This document shows, one piece after another, positions 30,448 to 40,741 of a stretch of DNA of 64,000 nucleotides. The notes under the pieces were generated by a model. It did not search any database, was not told where the DNA came from, and saw nothing but the letters and a program-made list of their open reading frames with translations. How positions within the stretch are numbered: the stretch's first letter is position 1; each line of letters begins with the position of its first letter. The DNA comes from Persicobacter diffluens (GTDB taxonomy: Bacteria > Bacteroidota > Bacteroidia > Cytophagales > Cyclobacteriaceae), in contig NZ_BQKE01000005.1 in NCBI RefSeq assembly GCF_036244895.1, forward strand, positions 62,001 to 126,000, read 5' to 3'. Position numbers and translations under genes: made by a program.

Positions 30448-33400
30448 CTATACTAATTCGACTTTCTCAGACTTTCTGCTGTGTTGCCTTAAAGTGAAAC
30501 TCTTGGGGGTTTCGCCGAATTCTCGCTTAAAACACTTACTGAAATATTTGGCATCACTAAAGCCCACAAATGTAGCAATGTCCGTAACATTCACATTTTT
30601 TTCCTTTAATATTTTAATGGCGAGTTGCATTCGATAGTGCTTAATAAACTCATTGATCGACATCCCCGAAATCCCACGCAATTTTTCGTACAATACGGTT
30701 CTGCTCAGCCCTAATTTTTCCGTTAGAAAAGAAACATCTAATTGCGGATCCGACACATGGTCTTCTAATACTTTAACCACCTCTCTCATAAATTTCTGGT
30801 CATCAGAGGAATCGGAAAGCACATCGATATTGATAGAATTATTTTGACTTACTTTTTCTTTTATACCCAAATTGACATTTAAAATATTTTCAATTTTTTT
30901 CTTGATAATATTTATATCAAATGGCTTTTGCATATAGTCCACTACCCCTAACTGATAGCCTTCATTGACGGCATCCGTATCCCCTTTGGCCGTTAGAAAT
31001 ACTACCGGTATTGCTGCGGTGGCAGCATCTTCTTTCAATGCCTTACACAGTTTAAATCCATCCATTCTAGGCATCATGACGTCGGAAATAATCAAATCAG
31101 GTGCTTCCGTTTTGGCCACCTGAAGCCCCTCATAGCCATCTCCTGCCACTTTGATATCCCACATATGCTGGAGGCAGGATTTTAAATAATTTCGTAGTTC
31201 TTCATTATCCTCTACGATTAATACCTTTTGCTTATTTTCAGATGTAGGCAAATGGTCCTGTTTATTTTCAAGCGAGACCGGTTTCAAATCTTCAATTTCA
31301 AAATTTGGTAGGGTCGCATCCTGTACTGCACAGGAAACAGATACATTATGTTCAATAGGAAGCGTAACGGTAAAAACCGTTCCCCGATCCTGGGCCCCAT
31401 TGTCCGCATTACTGCTGACCGAAATACTCCCATGATGCAACTCCACTAGGTGTTTGACTAAAGATAAGCCAATGCCTGTTCCATTTTGGCCTACATCCAC
31501 CAATTCACTTCTATAATATCGATCAAAGACTTTATCCACATCATGGGCGGGAATACCCATTCCGTTATCTTTGACTTCGATCACAATATAGGAGCGATCC
31601 TGTTGGCTTATGGTATTCATCATGATCGTTACCTTCCCTTTTTTATAAGTATATTTGATGGCATTATTAATCAGATTGAAGAAAATCTTTTCTACTTTAT
31701 CCAAATCAAAAATACTATGCGCCCCTTCGACCTGTGTTTCCAGATTAAGGGAAATCTCTTTTTCTTTGGCCATCCATTGAAAAGAGGAAACGATAGAAGA
31801 GACGACCTCGACATAATCATTTTCACTAACCTGCAATTTAGACATCCCGACCTCCGCTCTTTTAATTTCCAGAATTTGAGTCACCAGGCGCTGTAATCTC
31901 TTGGCATTTTTCTCAATGAGGGTCAATACATTTTTTTCGTTCAGGGAAAATTCTTTAGAAGAACGAAGCAGCTCCTGTACCGGGCTGAGGATAAGCGATA
32001 GCGGTGTTTTTAATTCATGAGAAATTTCTGTGAAAAAGCGATCATTTTTTTGAGATAGCTCTTTCAGCGAATCGGCCTGAAGCTGAATTTGCTCATAGGA
32101 AATGGCATTTTCCATCGCAATGGTAATAAAATTACCCATGTGCTTAAGTAGTTCCACATGTTCCGCCGTAAACTGATTAGGCTGCGTATTTTGAGCTACT
32201 AAAATACCAATGGTCTTGCGGCCTTTCATCGAAAGGGGTTGGTATATTCCGGACCAATCCAACTGCTCATATTTCTGATCCGGAGCACTAAGCCGTACTG
32301 CAGCCTCTTTACCAATATTGTCAACGAGTAAGGCCTCGTTTAATTGCACCGCATACACCGAAAGCCTGGAGATTTCCGTTCGGGACACAATTTCTTTAAT
32401 AATAGCCCCACTTTCCTGATCCCGCCCCCAAAATTCAATGGTATTGTTTTCATAATTGAGGTGTCCCAACATCAGTCGGTCTGCCCCGATGAGTTCAGAA
32501 AGCTCCTGAGATAACTGATCAAAAATCACATTGATATCAATGGAAGACGTAATTTTATATCCGAAGCTTTGTAAAAGCTCAATGCGTTGATTCTTCTCCA
32601 ATAAATCCTCTCTTTGGCGATCTATTTCCTGATGACTTTTGATAATTTCATTTTGTCTCACCAATAATTCATCATTACTCGCCTTCAATGCCTTGGTCTG
32701 CTTTTCCACCTCAGATTTGAGGAATCGCTCATTGATTAATTGTTTATATTTTTTATATCTAAAATATACTAGAACGATTATACCCAGGATAATCATCACC
32801 CCACACCTGAACCACCAACTTTCCCACCAGGGAGCCAGCACCACGATTTCCATTGTGGCCATTTCTTCAGACCAAAGGCCATCATTATTGGATACCCTGA
32901 CCATCAGGGTATGATTCCCGGCAGGCAGACTATTATATAAGGCCAAATGAGAGTCCGTAGCTTTTCGCCATTGTGGATCTACAGCAGCGATCCGGTATTC
33001 AATTTGGTTTTTAAGAGGAGAGGCAAAATGGATAGAAGATAATATAAACTCTAATAATGTTTCATCATGATTTAAAACAATTTTATCAATAAAATTAATC
33101 GTTTTATTCATGATAAAACCAGACTTTAAAGTATCATAGACGCCTACTTTTTGGCCATTTATTTTCAAACCGGAGATCCGGGCCACTGCCTCATTTTCAT
33201 TGTTGACAATTTTGGTGGGATCAAAATAAGTTAGCCCTTCCCTTCCACCAAAGTAAATAAATGCTTTTTCCTGATCATACCACATGGAATTGGTATAAAA
33301 ATGATTGTCATGTAAACCATCCTCCTTATAAAAGCTTTGCCATTTGTTTTCCTTTTCATTGAATAGGGAAATTCCATAATCAGTCGTGATCCAGAATTGA

Positions 33401-35292
33401 CCATTGCGATCCTCGAAAATAGCTTTCACGGAGTTCTCTGTTAGTCCATCGGATTCGTCATATAAAGTAAATTGCCCTGTTTTACTATCCAGCAGGTGGA
33501 GCCCGGAGCTCGTCCCTACCCAGATCCTTTGTTTTTGATCCTCATAAAGCATTCGGATATAATTGGATTGAATACCGCCCTCCTGCTGTTGGTTTTCATC
33601 ATAAGAATAGACGCTAATCTCCCCACTTCTGGGATTCAGTTTATTTAAACCCATGACCGACCCCACGTAAACGTCGCCGTCGCTGCTCAGCAATATTTGT
33701 AGCGTTCTATTGGTTAAAAGCCGATAGCCTGGTTTTCCCTCCTCTGTATATTTCTCAAAATGATCCGATCCTTTTTTCAGGAAGAAGAGTCCGTGGTTAT
33801 GCGCACTGACCCATAGGTTACCTTCCTCATCTTCTTTAATGTCCCGTACAGACCATCCCTCAAAATAATGAGGTTGAGCAGGATCATTTTGATAAGCGAT
33901 TTCTTCACCCGTTTCCGGATAATATTTAAATAATTTCCCATTAAAAAGACCTATCCATAGTCCCCCATCCCAGGACTTGGTGATGACCGAAATACTTCCT
34001 CGATCGGAGAAAAAATCTTTTCTTTCCTGGCTTTTCAAATTAAAGGAAGTCAGGCCCTTTTGGGTGGCTAGCCAAAGCAGGTCTCCCTGATTGGTAATGC
34101 TATAGATATGGGTCAGATCAAGTTTAGCATTACTGTAAAAATGAGGTATGGTATAAAATGGTTTCTGATCTACATTTATTTTATAGATTCCTTTCCATTC
34201 GGTGCCGATTAAAATATTGTTATCCTCCAATAAAGTCATCGACATGATGCGGTCATTATATGGATGATCCTGGTCCAGGCTTAGATGCTCCAACACCTTC
34301 CCTTTTTTTACCAGCAATATATTGGTGTTCGGCCTGCCACTCACCCATATCCGTTGCGCATTATCGACTACAAAATTCTCGGCAATGCCACTCCACAGCT
34401 CCTGAAAATTCGCCTGATGATGCGCTTTGGCATAAAGGCCGGTGTTGGTCCCGATATAAACCACATTCTCAACTTCCTGAATAAATAAAATATCGTCATG
34501 ATCTTTCAGTGGATGAAAACGATATGCTTTAGCATTTATCGGAAATCCTTTTTTATTCAGGGTAATATTCATCACCCCATTGTATGCGCCGGCAACCCAC
34601 AGGTCTCCCCTGCTGTCTTCATATATTTTGGCAATATCTGTCTGGCTGAAAGGGGCATTTCGGGGATCGTCATTGAAGTTTCGAAGTTCATCTTTTTCCC
34701 GGTCAAAGCAGGTGAGCCCCTGCTCGGTGCCAATCCAAAGCAGACCGGCACTATCCTCCATCAGGCAATTCACAACATTGGTGGGCAGCCCTTTGGCCGA
34801 CTTCAAATAATGCCTGATCTCCCCATTAACTGTAAATAGGTTTAATCCTTTATTGGTGCATAACCAAATATTACCATCCTTTGTCTCGAGTAAGGATTGA
34901 TCATTTTGGGAGAGATGTTTCGTGGAAATCCCATCCGCCTCCGTGATAAAGGTGAAACTATCCGTGACCGGATCATAACAATCCATCCCACCCGTGGCAT
35001 ACTGAATCCAAATTCTCCCCTGACTGTCATTCACCATATTGGTAATCCAGGAACCATGGATACCATCGGGATCATTGGGAAGATATTCAAAAGTTCTCAG
35101 CTTATAGCCATCATATTGGTGAAGCCTGTTGCTGGAAGCAATCCAGACATAGCCCAGTTTGTCCTGCAAAATTTTATTTGCACGTTGAATTTTATAGGTA
35201 GCCTCTTCCAGAATTTTCTCATATCGGATGCTTTGCGCATAAGAAAAAATCAAAGAGACCCAAAAAAATAGGGTGAGTATGCATCGTCTCAT
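30448..35292 (-). CDS. Hybrid two-component system regulator (HTCS) with extra GAF domain
   Basis: 1614 residues, longer than usual for this class. Order: signal peptide (1-19), periplasmic two-bladed beta-propeller sensor built of Reg_prop repeats (about 35-720, for example NIWLCTNKGLNLF, RIWVGTSSGLHLL), Y_Y_Y domain (about 740-815), one membrane helix (about 820-845, CGVMIILGIIVLVYF), coiled coil (845-910), GAF-like domain (about 910-1065), HisKA with H1092 (FTEISHELKTPL), HATPase (to about 1320), receiver with D1404 (LIISDVMMPRMDG) and an AraC-type HTH (about 1500-1605). HTCS proteins sense an oligosaccharide in the periplasm and activate PUL transcription directly. The GAF domain between coiled coil and kinase is unusual for canonical HTCS and suggests a second, cytoplasmic input. 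It is very likely the regulator of the surrounding genes. Confidence 0.93.
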   Translation of the reverse strand: MRRCILTLFFWVSLIFSYAQSIRYEKILEEATYKIQRANKILQDKLGYVWIASSNRLHQYDGYKLRTFEYLPNDPDGIHGSWITNMVNDSQGRIWIQYATGGMDCYDPVTDSFTFITEADGISTKHLSQNDQSLLETKDGNIWLCTNKGLNLFTVNGEIRHYLKSAKGLPTNVVNCLMEDSAGLLWIGTEQGLTCFDREKDELRNFNDDPRNAPFSQTDIAKIYEDSRGDLWVAGAYNGVMNITLNKKGFPINAKAYRFHPLKDHDDILFIQEVENVVYIGTNTGLYAKAHHQANFQELWSGIAENFVVDNAQRIWVSGRPNTNILLVKKGKVLEHLSLDQDHPYNDRIMSMTLLEDNNILIGTEWKGIYKINVDQKPFYTIPHFYSNAKLDLTHIYSITNQGDLLWLATQKGLTSFNLKSQERKDFFSDRGSISVITKSWDGGLWIGLFNGKLFKYYPETGEEIAYQNDPAQPHYFEGWSVRDIKEDEEGNLWVSAHNHGLFFLKKGSDHFEKYTEEGKPGYRLLTNRTLQILLSSDGDVYVGSVMGLNKLNPRSGEISVYSYDENQQQEGGIQSNYIRMLYEDQKQRIWVGTSSGLHLLDSKTGQFTLYDESDGLTENSVKAIFEDRNGQFWITTDYGISLFNEKENKWQSFYKEDGLHDNHFYTNSMWYDQEKAFIYFGGREGLTYFDPTKIVNNENEAVARISGLKINGQKVGVYDTLKSGFIMNKTINFIDKIVLNHDETLLEFILSSIHFASPLKNQIEYRIAAVDPQWRKATDSHLALYNSLPAGNHTLMVRVSNNDGLWSEEMATMEIVVLAPWWESWWFRCGVMIILGIIVLVYFRYKKYKQLINERFLKSEVEKQTKALKASNDELLVRQNEIIKSHQEIDRQREDLLEKNQRIELLQSFGYKITSSIDINVIFDQLSQELSELIGADRLMLGHLNYENNTIEFWGRDQESGAIIKEIVSRTEISRLSVYAVQLNEALLVDNIGKEAAVRLSAPDQKYEQLDWSGIYQPLSMKGRKTIGILVAQNTQPNQFTAEHVELLKHMGNFITIAMENAISYEQIQLQADSLKELSQKNDRFFTEISHELKTPLSLILSPVQELLRSSKEFSLNEKNVLTLIEKNAKRLQRLVTQILEIKRAEVGMSKLQVSENDYVEVVSSIVSSFQWMAKEKEISLNLETQVEGAHSIFDLDKVEKIFFNLINNAIKYTYKKGKVTIMMNTISQQDRSYIVIEVKDNGMGIPAHDVDKVFDRYYRSELVDVGQNGTGIGLSLVKHLVELHHGSISVSSNADNGAQDRGTVFTVTLPIEHNVSVSCAVQDATLPNFEIEDLKPVSLENKQDHLPTSENKQKVLIVEDNEELRNYLKSCLQHMWDIKVAGDGYEGLQVAKTEAPDLIISDVMMPRMDGFKLCKALKEDAATAAIPVVFLTAKGDTDAVNEGYQLGVVDYMQKPFDINIIKKKIENILNVNLGIKEKVSQNNSINIDVLSDSSDDQKFMREVVKVLEDHVSDPQLDVSFLTEKLGLSRTVLYEKLRGISGMSINEFIKHYRMQLAIKILKEKNVNVTDIATFVGFSDAKYFSKCFKREFGETPKSFTLRQHSRKSEKVELV

Positions 35293-35460
35293 AAAAGCTA
35301 AAAAATTGAGTACAATACATAAATGTTGATTTTTTTACTTTTGTCAAAAGGCCCCGTACAGAATTCCTCTTTTTTTGTTGGTTTTTCTATTTTTTACCCC
35401 TCAGGAAGAGTGAAATGCCGTATTTTTAGCCGGAATGGAGTACAGAAATACGGATAAAGA

Positions 35461-35496
35461 AAAAGGCGAAAATCCACTATCGGATTTTCGCCTTTT
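35461..35496 (-). terminator. Intrinsic terminator downstream of giant GH-A-like gene
   Basis: A perfect 15-base stem (AAAAGGCGAAAATCC / GGATTTTCGCCTTTT) with a 6-base loop, 20 bases past the stop at 35516, separating this gene from the HTCS gene. Confidence 0.88.
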
Positions 35497-35515
35497 CGTA
35501 ATTCACCTATTTTTT

Positions 35516-38500
35516 TTATTGTTTAATCAATTTGAATAATCGGCTGTGGCCATGCTGATCCACTCCTTGAAGCAGATACATACCCGCCGGATAAGCACTT
35601 AAATTCAGTACTCCTTCTTCAGAAATTTTAACCTGAATGCGCCCACCGGCAGTATTATAAATTTGATATTCCTTTAATTGCTCCTCCAGCCTGAAAAGTC
35701 CGCGACTCGGGTTGGGGTAAATTCCCTGACTCTCAAAACCCGGTTCCATGGCTAAAGGCTTTCCGACTCTTAAATTCTTATTTTCCAGAATATCATAAAC
35801 TGCCCGCTTCTTAGGTGCCTCCGACAATGGTTGCCCCAAATACTCCTGCATTCCAAAACTATTTTTAGGGCTATAACTGCTCGCCAAATTAAAGTAACAC
35901 CCGCCGGCTACTTTCAAATCATTAATCGCATAGGCATACCACTCCATGGTCAGATCATAAATCCGATCATCATTTTGCATGGCTACGATCACATCCCCAT
36001 ATTTTTCATCCTGCGAATTAAGGGTAACCAGGTGCTGGCCGCCTTCATAGAAGAATAATTCTACCCCAAACTCTTTAGCGAGGTCCGCATCACTTTTTAA
36101 ATCCGGCATATCACGATTATACATCGTGCCTCTTGTTTCCCTATCCAGGTCATTAAGGGTAACCGCGTAACCTAAATTGCGCAAATTTTCCAACTCCTGA
36201 TTTTTGGGTCTGAAGTAATTGGCAGTGGACAACATGTCTACGTTCCCATTCAACTGGTTAAGCATGGTTCGATTATTTCCGGACTGCCCACGCTGAGCAC
36301 CCAAGACGCGAATAACACGAGAATTTCCAAGTACGGAACGAAATTCATTAAAACAAATACCCGAAATATAGGCACGTTTTTGGTGGAAGTTCAGGCTAGA
36401 AACTTCCGCATCATTCAAGTTATAAATCCAGCCGTTTTGGGTGAATTGTCCATTCCAGGTTTCATTAGAATACTCCACATAAACTTTAAGATGACTGTTC
36501 AAATGATCCTTAAAAACCTGAGCCATATTTCGAAGGTAATTACGGTCTAAGCCCACCTTATGCGGTACACACACCCAGATATCTTTATCCGTAATGTTGG
36601 CCAATTGTGCCATCACCTCATAAGGAGTGAAATGCCCATCATGACGGCCATCAAAACCATTGCTGGTAGAATAAGAATAATAATTTTCTCCTATTCTATC
36701 GCTCCAGTTTTCAATATTATTAAAATTTGTAGTTCCCATATCCATTAGGCGAAGTACAGGAAATGGAGCAAGTTCCTGAAGGAAAAGCTCATCAAAGGGT
36801 TGCTGCTGATAGGAAGATTCCGTTCCCGGTGCCAGCACCCGGATATTTCGAACATGATTTCCCTTTTGCGAAGATTTAATATGCATGAATACTGGCGCCG
36901 TGGTTCCATCCATTTCGATGGTTACTTCCATGCGATTCGCCGCTACCAATTGCTCATTTTTTACTTTACTTCCACTAAAGTCCAAGGTTCCCTGACCATC
37001 CCATAACACGATATATTTCCCTTCATGGAACTCTTTGGTAGTCAACAATACGGTATGCACCCCTTTGGCCTGAAGCCCGACAAGTGGCACCTCCAGAGGA
37101 TAGCCGTCCTGGTCTACTGCCATTTTATCTCCTTCGAAGGTGTTGTCGCCTCCGCCAATGGAATTGGAGGTACGCCATGGCCGGGCCTGTTTCAACACAT
37201 TCTTAAACATCACATCCTCATAATCATTCACCCCATGAACGTTTATTCCCATCAAAAAGTCTCCTGAAGGCGGCGTGCTGCCTGCATTGGTGGTAGCACT
37301 CGCCTCATTGCTTTTATTGGAAACATTCCCTGCAGCATCCTTGGCGCGCACATAATAGGTATAGGTGGTGTTGGCACTTAAGCCCGAAACCGTGTAACTT
37401 GTATTAGCGGTACTGGCCTTAAAATTATTATTTTGATAAATATCATAAGCCGTTACCCCTACGTTATCCGTTGAAGCATTCCAGCTTAAGGCAATACTGC
37501 TGCTCGAAACGGCATTAGCCTGCAAATTTCCGGGAGTGGTGGGAGCTTCGGTATCAGGCGTATTATCCTGAGAAATGGTAAATGTTTTGGCGACCTCTCT
37601 TTGCCAGTCTCCCTCTTTCAAGCCATTTACCTGCAGAAGCGTTTGCCAGATATTACCATCGGTGGATCCTTCTGCGGTAAAGCTACTAAAGGCTCTGCCT
37701 TCCCATGCAGGTGTAATTTGTATGGCACTTGGGTCAATAGTGGTGCTGCTTCCCAAATCCAGTGTAATAGAGGCCGGTAAACTGGTCAACGTTCCCCAAA
37801 GAGAGGTAAGATTGCCATCATAGGCATTCTTCGCCGTGCTGTTAGAAACGGTCGCACTAACCGAATAGCCACTTTTGGGATAAGTAGTTCCCTGTTCGAT
37901 CCAGGCAATCTGCGCCACATTGGGATCATAAGTAGTCGTACCATCCAGTACGGTCACCCGAAGGTAGCGGAAAGACTGACCTCCACTATTTCCCTCAGTG
38001 GTGACGGACAGCGTATTACTTTTTGGGGAAGCATTTCCGGCAGCGTCCTTGGCAATCACATGGAAGTTATAAGTGCTGGAGGACTGAAGTCCACTGACTG
38101 TATAATTGGTGTTACTTGCCGTTGCCAAAAACTGGTTGTCTTGATAAACCTCATACTTATCCACGCCAACATTATCGGAAGACGCCCCCCAGGAGAGAGA
38201 GACACTGTTGGTGGATACATTGGAAGCGGATAAATTCGATGGAGCCGTTGGTGCCTCAGTATCCGGATTGGTATCCAGATCCAGTGAAAAAGATTTGGCT
38301 ACGCCTTTGGTCCAATCCGACTCTTTAAGCCCACTGACCTCCGTAGCCGTGATCCAGTTATTCCCATCGGCGGAAACTTCCGCCCGAAAAGCAGCGGCCG
38401 CTCTACCCTCATAGGCAGGAGTAATTTGCAGCTGAGAAGGTACAATATCGGTATTCAGTTCCAGCGTAATGGCCGCAGGCAGGGCCGTTAGCTGCCCCCA

Positions 38501-38773
38501 GATGGTACCGGTATTTTTGTCATAAGCACTATTGGCGCTACCGGAAGCCACGGTGGCACTTACCGAATAATTAGATTGAGGATAAGTAGTCCCATTGGCC
38601 ACCCAGGCAATCTCTGCAATATTAGGGTCATAGGTGCCTACTTTATCCAATACCGTTAATCGAAGAAAACGGTAAGCTGAAGCAGTTTGTGTAGACATTC
38701 CTTCCCCTCTGACCAACGCCCCATGTCCTACACAAAAAAATAGTAAAAAAATTGCATAAAGTTTCGTCTTCAT
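35516..38773 (-). CDS. T9SS-secreted (discoidin-FN3)x2 putative clan GH-A glycosidase
   Basis: 1085 residues with a signal peptide (about 1-23). Two tandem units, each a discoidin-like sugar-binding module plus FN3, span about 30-262 and 264-500 (compare TYDPNIAEIAWVANGTTYP with TYDPNVAQIAWIEQGTTYP). The putative catalytic region is 503-1005 and the T9SS sorting domain 1013-1085 (GIYPNPSRGLF, ending LFKLIKQ). Candidate catalytic residues are E771 in VYVEYSNETWNG and E910 in LFFYEGGQHL; the pairing resembles clan GH-A acid/base and nucleophile. The catalytic region is homologous to that of the left-edge gene (1-3455) but not obviously to any family I can number. It follows the beta-glucuronidase gene and is separated from it by a terminator. 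Probably extracellular or surface-anchored. Confidence 0.77.
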   Translation of the reverse strand: MKTKLYAIFLLFFCVGHGALVRGEGMSTQTASAYRFLRLTVLDKVGTYDPNIAEIAWVANGTTYPQSNYSVSATVASGSANSAYDKNTGTIWGQLTALPAAITLELNTDIVPSQLQITPAYEGRAAAAFRAEVSADGNNWITATEVSGLKESDWTKGVAKSFSLDLDTNPDTEAPTAPSNLSASNVSTNSVSLSWGASSDNVGVDKYEVYQDNQFLATASNTNYTVSGLQSSSTYNFHVIAKDAAGNASPKSNTLSVTTEGNSGGQSFRYLRVTVLDGTTTYDPNVAQIAWIEQGTTYPKSGYSVSATVSNSTAKNAYDGNLTSLWGTLTSLPASITLDLGSSTTIDPSAIQITPAWEGRAFSSFTAEGSTDGNIWQTLLQVNGLKEGDWQREVAKTFTISQDNTPDTEAPTTPGNLQANAVSSSSIALSWNASTDNVGVTAYDIYQNNNFKASTANTSYTVSGLSANTTYTYYVRAKDAAGNVSNKSNEASATTNAGSTPPSGDFLMGINVHGVNDYEDVMFKNVLKQARPWRTSNSIGGGDNTFEGDKMAVDQDGYPLEVPLVGLQAKGVHTVLLTTKEFHEGKYIVLWDGQGTLDFSGSKVKNEQLVAANRMEVTIEMDGTTAPVFMHIKSSQKGNHVRNIRVLAPGTESSYQQQPFDELFLQELAPFPVLRLMDMGTTNFNNIENWSDRIGENYYSYSTSNGFDGRHDGHFTPYEVMAQLANITDKDIWVCVPHKVGLDRNYLRNMAQVFKDHLNSHLKVYVEYSNETWNGQFTQNGWIYNLNDAEVSSLNFHQKRAYISGICFNEFRSVLGNSRVIRVLGAQRGQSGNNRTMLNQLNGNVDMLSTANYFRPKNQELENLRNLGYAVTLNDLDRETRGTMYNRDMPDLKSDADLAKEFGVELFFYEGGQHLVTLNSQDEKYGDVIVAMQNDDRIYDLTMEWYAYAINDLKVAGGCYFNLASSYSPKNSFGMQEYLGQPLSEAPKKRAVYDILENKNLRVGKPLAMEPGFESQGIYPNPSRGLFRLEEQLKEYQIYNTAGGRIQVKISEEGVLNLSAYPAGMYLLQGVDQHGHSRLFKLIKQ

Positions 38774-38815
38774 GGTTTTGTGTTTTAAAAATTAACATAT
38801 GGTTATATATAATAA

Positions 38816-38836
38816 AGAGGGGAATTTTTCCCCTCT
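38816..38836 (-). terminator. Intrinsic terminator downstream of GH2 beta-glucuronidase
   Basis: AGAGGGG / CCCCTCT stem (extendable by A-T pairs) with a short A/T loop; on the minus strand it is followed by TTTATTATA. It starts 12 bases past the stop at 38848. Confidence 0.75.
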
Positions 38837-38847
38837 AAAAATTTCAA

Positions 38848-40686
38848 TTATGGAAGGTATTGATGTTTTTGCTGTTGATAAAATTCACTTAATATATAAA
38901 ATGCCTGTTTTTTAGTTCCCCCTTCGCCAATAATGCCTTTTCTGTTCCACATGTCCTGAATATCGGCTAATGGTCTTCTTGGTGATCGGAAATCACACAG
39001 TGCCCAGGGGGTAAAGCCGGCAAGGTTTGGAATATTATTAATTCCGTCCAGCGTTTTTTCATAAATCTCCGCCTGGTATTCCTCGGACCACACAGTCTGC
39101 TTATCAGCATGATAACCGGCTAAAGCACCCGCACCCCATTCACTTACAATCACAGGTTTATTATATTTTACTTCCCACTTTATATTTTTAAACGCTGCGA
39201 TATCACCACCATACCAGCCATGATATTGGTTAAAACTCATAATATCCACCACTTCCCCGAAAGGATCATCAATAACCTTAGCTCCGGTCTCCTGATGGCG
39301 ACTTACTTCCATGGCTGCACTCACTAATCGACTATCATCCTTACTTCTAACAGTCTGGACTAAATTAGTCAGGAACATATTTCGGGCCTCACTTACCGGG
39401 GTCTCATTGGCCACACTCCATATAATGACTGCCGCTCTGTTTTTATCCCGAAAAATCACATCGGAAAGCTGTTGTTTGGCATTCGCTAAAGTGGCTTCAT
39501 TCTCCCAGGCAATGGTCCAATACACCGGAATTTCCTCCCAAAGTAAAAACCCTAATTCATCTGCCAGTCTCGGCATATATTCATTATGCGGGTAATGCGC
39601 CAATCGCATAAAATTCGCGTTCAGGTCTTTGGCCCACTGGAACATCTGACGTGCATCGGTTTCACTATAATTCCTACGGCCGCCAATAGGGTTCTCTTCA
39701 TGAGCGCAAATGCCGCGAAGTGGATAGGGTGCCCCGTTCAATAAAATCTGCGCGCCTTTGGTCTCTATGGTTCTGAAACCGATTCGGTCCGTCAGCTGAT
39801 CATTAGCCACAGATAATTTCACCTCATAGAGTTTAGGCTGCTCCGGGCTCCAAAGCTGGAGCTTTTTATTTTTAAAGGAGATTTGAGCATTTCCATTTTC
39901 ATCCGTCTGAAGCACTTTTCTCACCTTCAATTCCGGTATATCCACCACTACCTCCGTGGCCAGGCTTACTCCTCCTACATTGATATTGGCCGTAATATGG
40001 CTTCGGTCTTTTTTATCCAGGGTGAAACGATAATCCGCAATATAGACTTCCGGCACGTCAATAATTTTCACTTCGCGGGTGATGCCTCCATGGTTCCACC
40101 AGTCGGTGTTCACGGTCGGTACCGCTTCCTCCTTGCGGGTGTTGTCCACTTTCACCACTACAAAATTTTGCCCATCTTCCTTTAGAAAATCGGTGATGTC
40201 AAAATTAAAGGGCGTGAAACCGCCTATATGCAAGCCCACTTTTTTCCCATTAACATAGACATGTGCTTCATAATTTACCGCCCCAAAATAGAGATAAGCG
40301 CGTTTTCCGTCTTTTTTATAATGCTGGAAATTTCGCTGATACCAAACCACGCCTTCATACCAGTGTAAGGCCTCCACCTGTGTGGTCCAACTACTCGGAA
40401 TGGTCATGGTGGCGGCATTATCAAAATTATACTCACAACGCTCCGTCTTATCTTTAGCTTTGGAATTTTGGTAATAAGCACTGGTGCCCGGGTTTAAGGT
40501 CCTTCCCCAGGTATCATAGGGACTTCGGCGATAATCGTAATAACCATTCTCGTATGGATCTACAATATAGTGCCACTTTCCATTAAGGGAAACCGCCTCC
40601 CGGTTAAAAGCATTGTGCAATAAATCAGTGCCCTGCACACTCAATGCTGTGGCTAAAAAACAGATAAAAATAATGAATTTTTTCAT
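38848..40686 (-). CDS. GH2 beta-glucuronidase
   Basis: 612 residues with a signal peptide (about 1-19, ending LSVQGT). GH2 layout: jelly-roll (about 30-200), Ig-like (205-305) and TIM barrel (310-605). The acid/base is E428 in WSVANETPVSE and the nucleophile is E516 in VIVSEWGAGAL. Near the C-terminus, N581-R-K583-G-I is the N-x-K motif that contacts the carboxylate of glucuronic acid in known beta-glucuronidases, so glucuronidase is preferred over galactosidase. The N-terminal insert rich in Tyr/Arg (YENGYYDYRRSPYDTWG) is typical of a clade of Bacteroidota members. It lies 55 bases downstream of the 40742-44890 giant gene, so the pair may be co-transcribed. It indicates terminal beta-linked uronic acid in the substrate. 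Confidence 0.9.
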   Translation of the reverse strand: MKKFIIFICFLATALSVQGTDLLHNAFNREAVSLNGKWHYIVDPYENGYYDYRRSPYDTWGRTLNPGTSAYYQNSKAKDKTERCEYNFDNAATMTIPSSWTTQVEALHWYEGVVWYQRNFQHYKKDGKRAYLYFGAVNYEAHVYVNGKKVGLHIGGFTPFNFDITDFLKEDGQNFVVVKVDNTRKEEAVPTVNTDWWNHGGITREVKIIDVPEVYIADYRFTLDKKDRSHITANINVGGVSLATEVVVDIPELKVRKVLQTDENGNAQISFKNKKLQLWSPEQPKLYEVKLSVANDQLTDRIGFRTIETKGAQILLNGAPYPLRGICAHEENPIGGRRNYSETDARQMFQWAKDLNANFMRLAHYPHNEYMPRLADELGFLLWEEIPVYWTIAWENEATLANAKQQLSDVIFRDKNRAAVIIWSVANETPVSEARNMFLTNLVQTVRSKDDSRLVSAAMEVSRHQETGAKVIDDPFGEVVDIMSFNQYHGWYGGDIAAFKNIKWEVKYNKPVIVSEWGAGALAGYHADKQTVWSEEYQAEIYEKTLDGINNIPNLAGFTPWALCDFRSPRRPLADIQDMWNRKGIIGEGGTKKQAFYILSEFYQQQKHQYLP

Positions 40687-40741
40687 ATAAAAAGAATCGT
40701 AAAAGGGGCCACCAACATCCCCATTATCGATGGCCTGAAAT

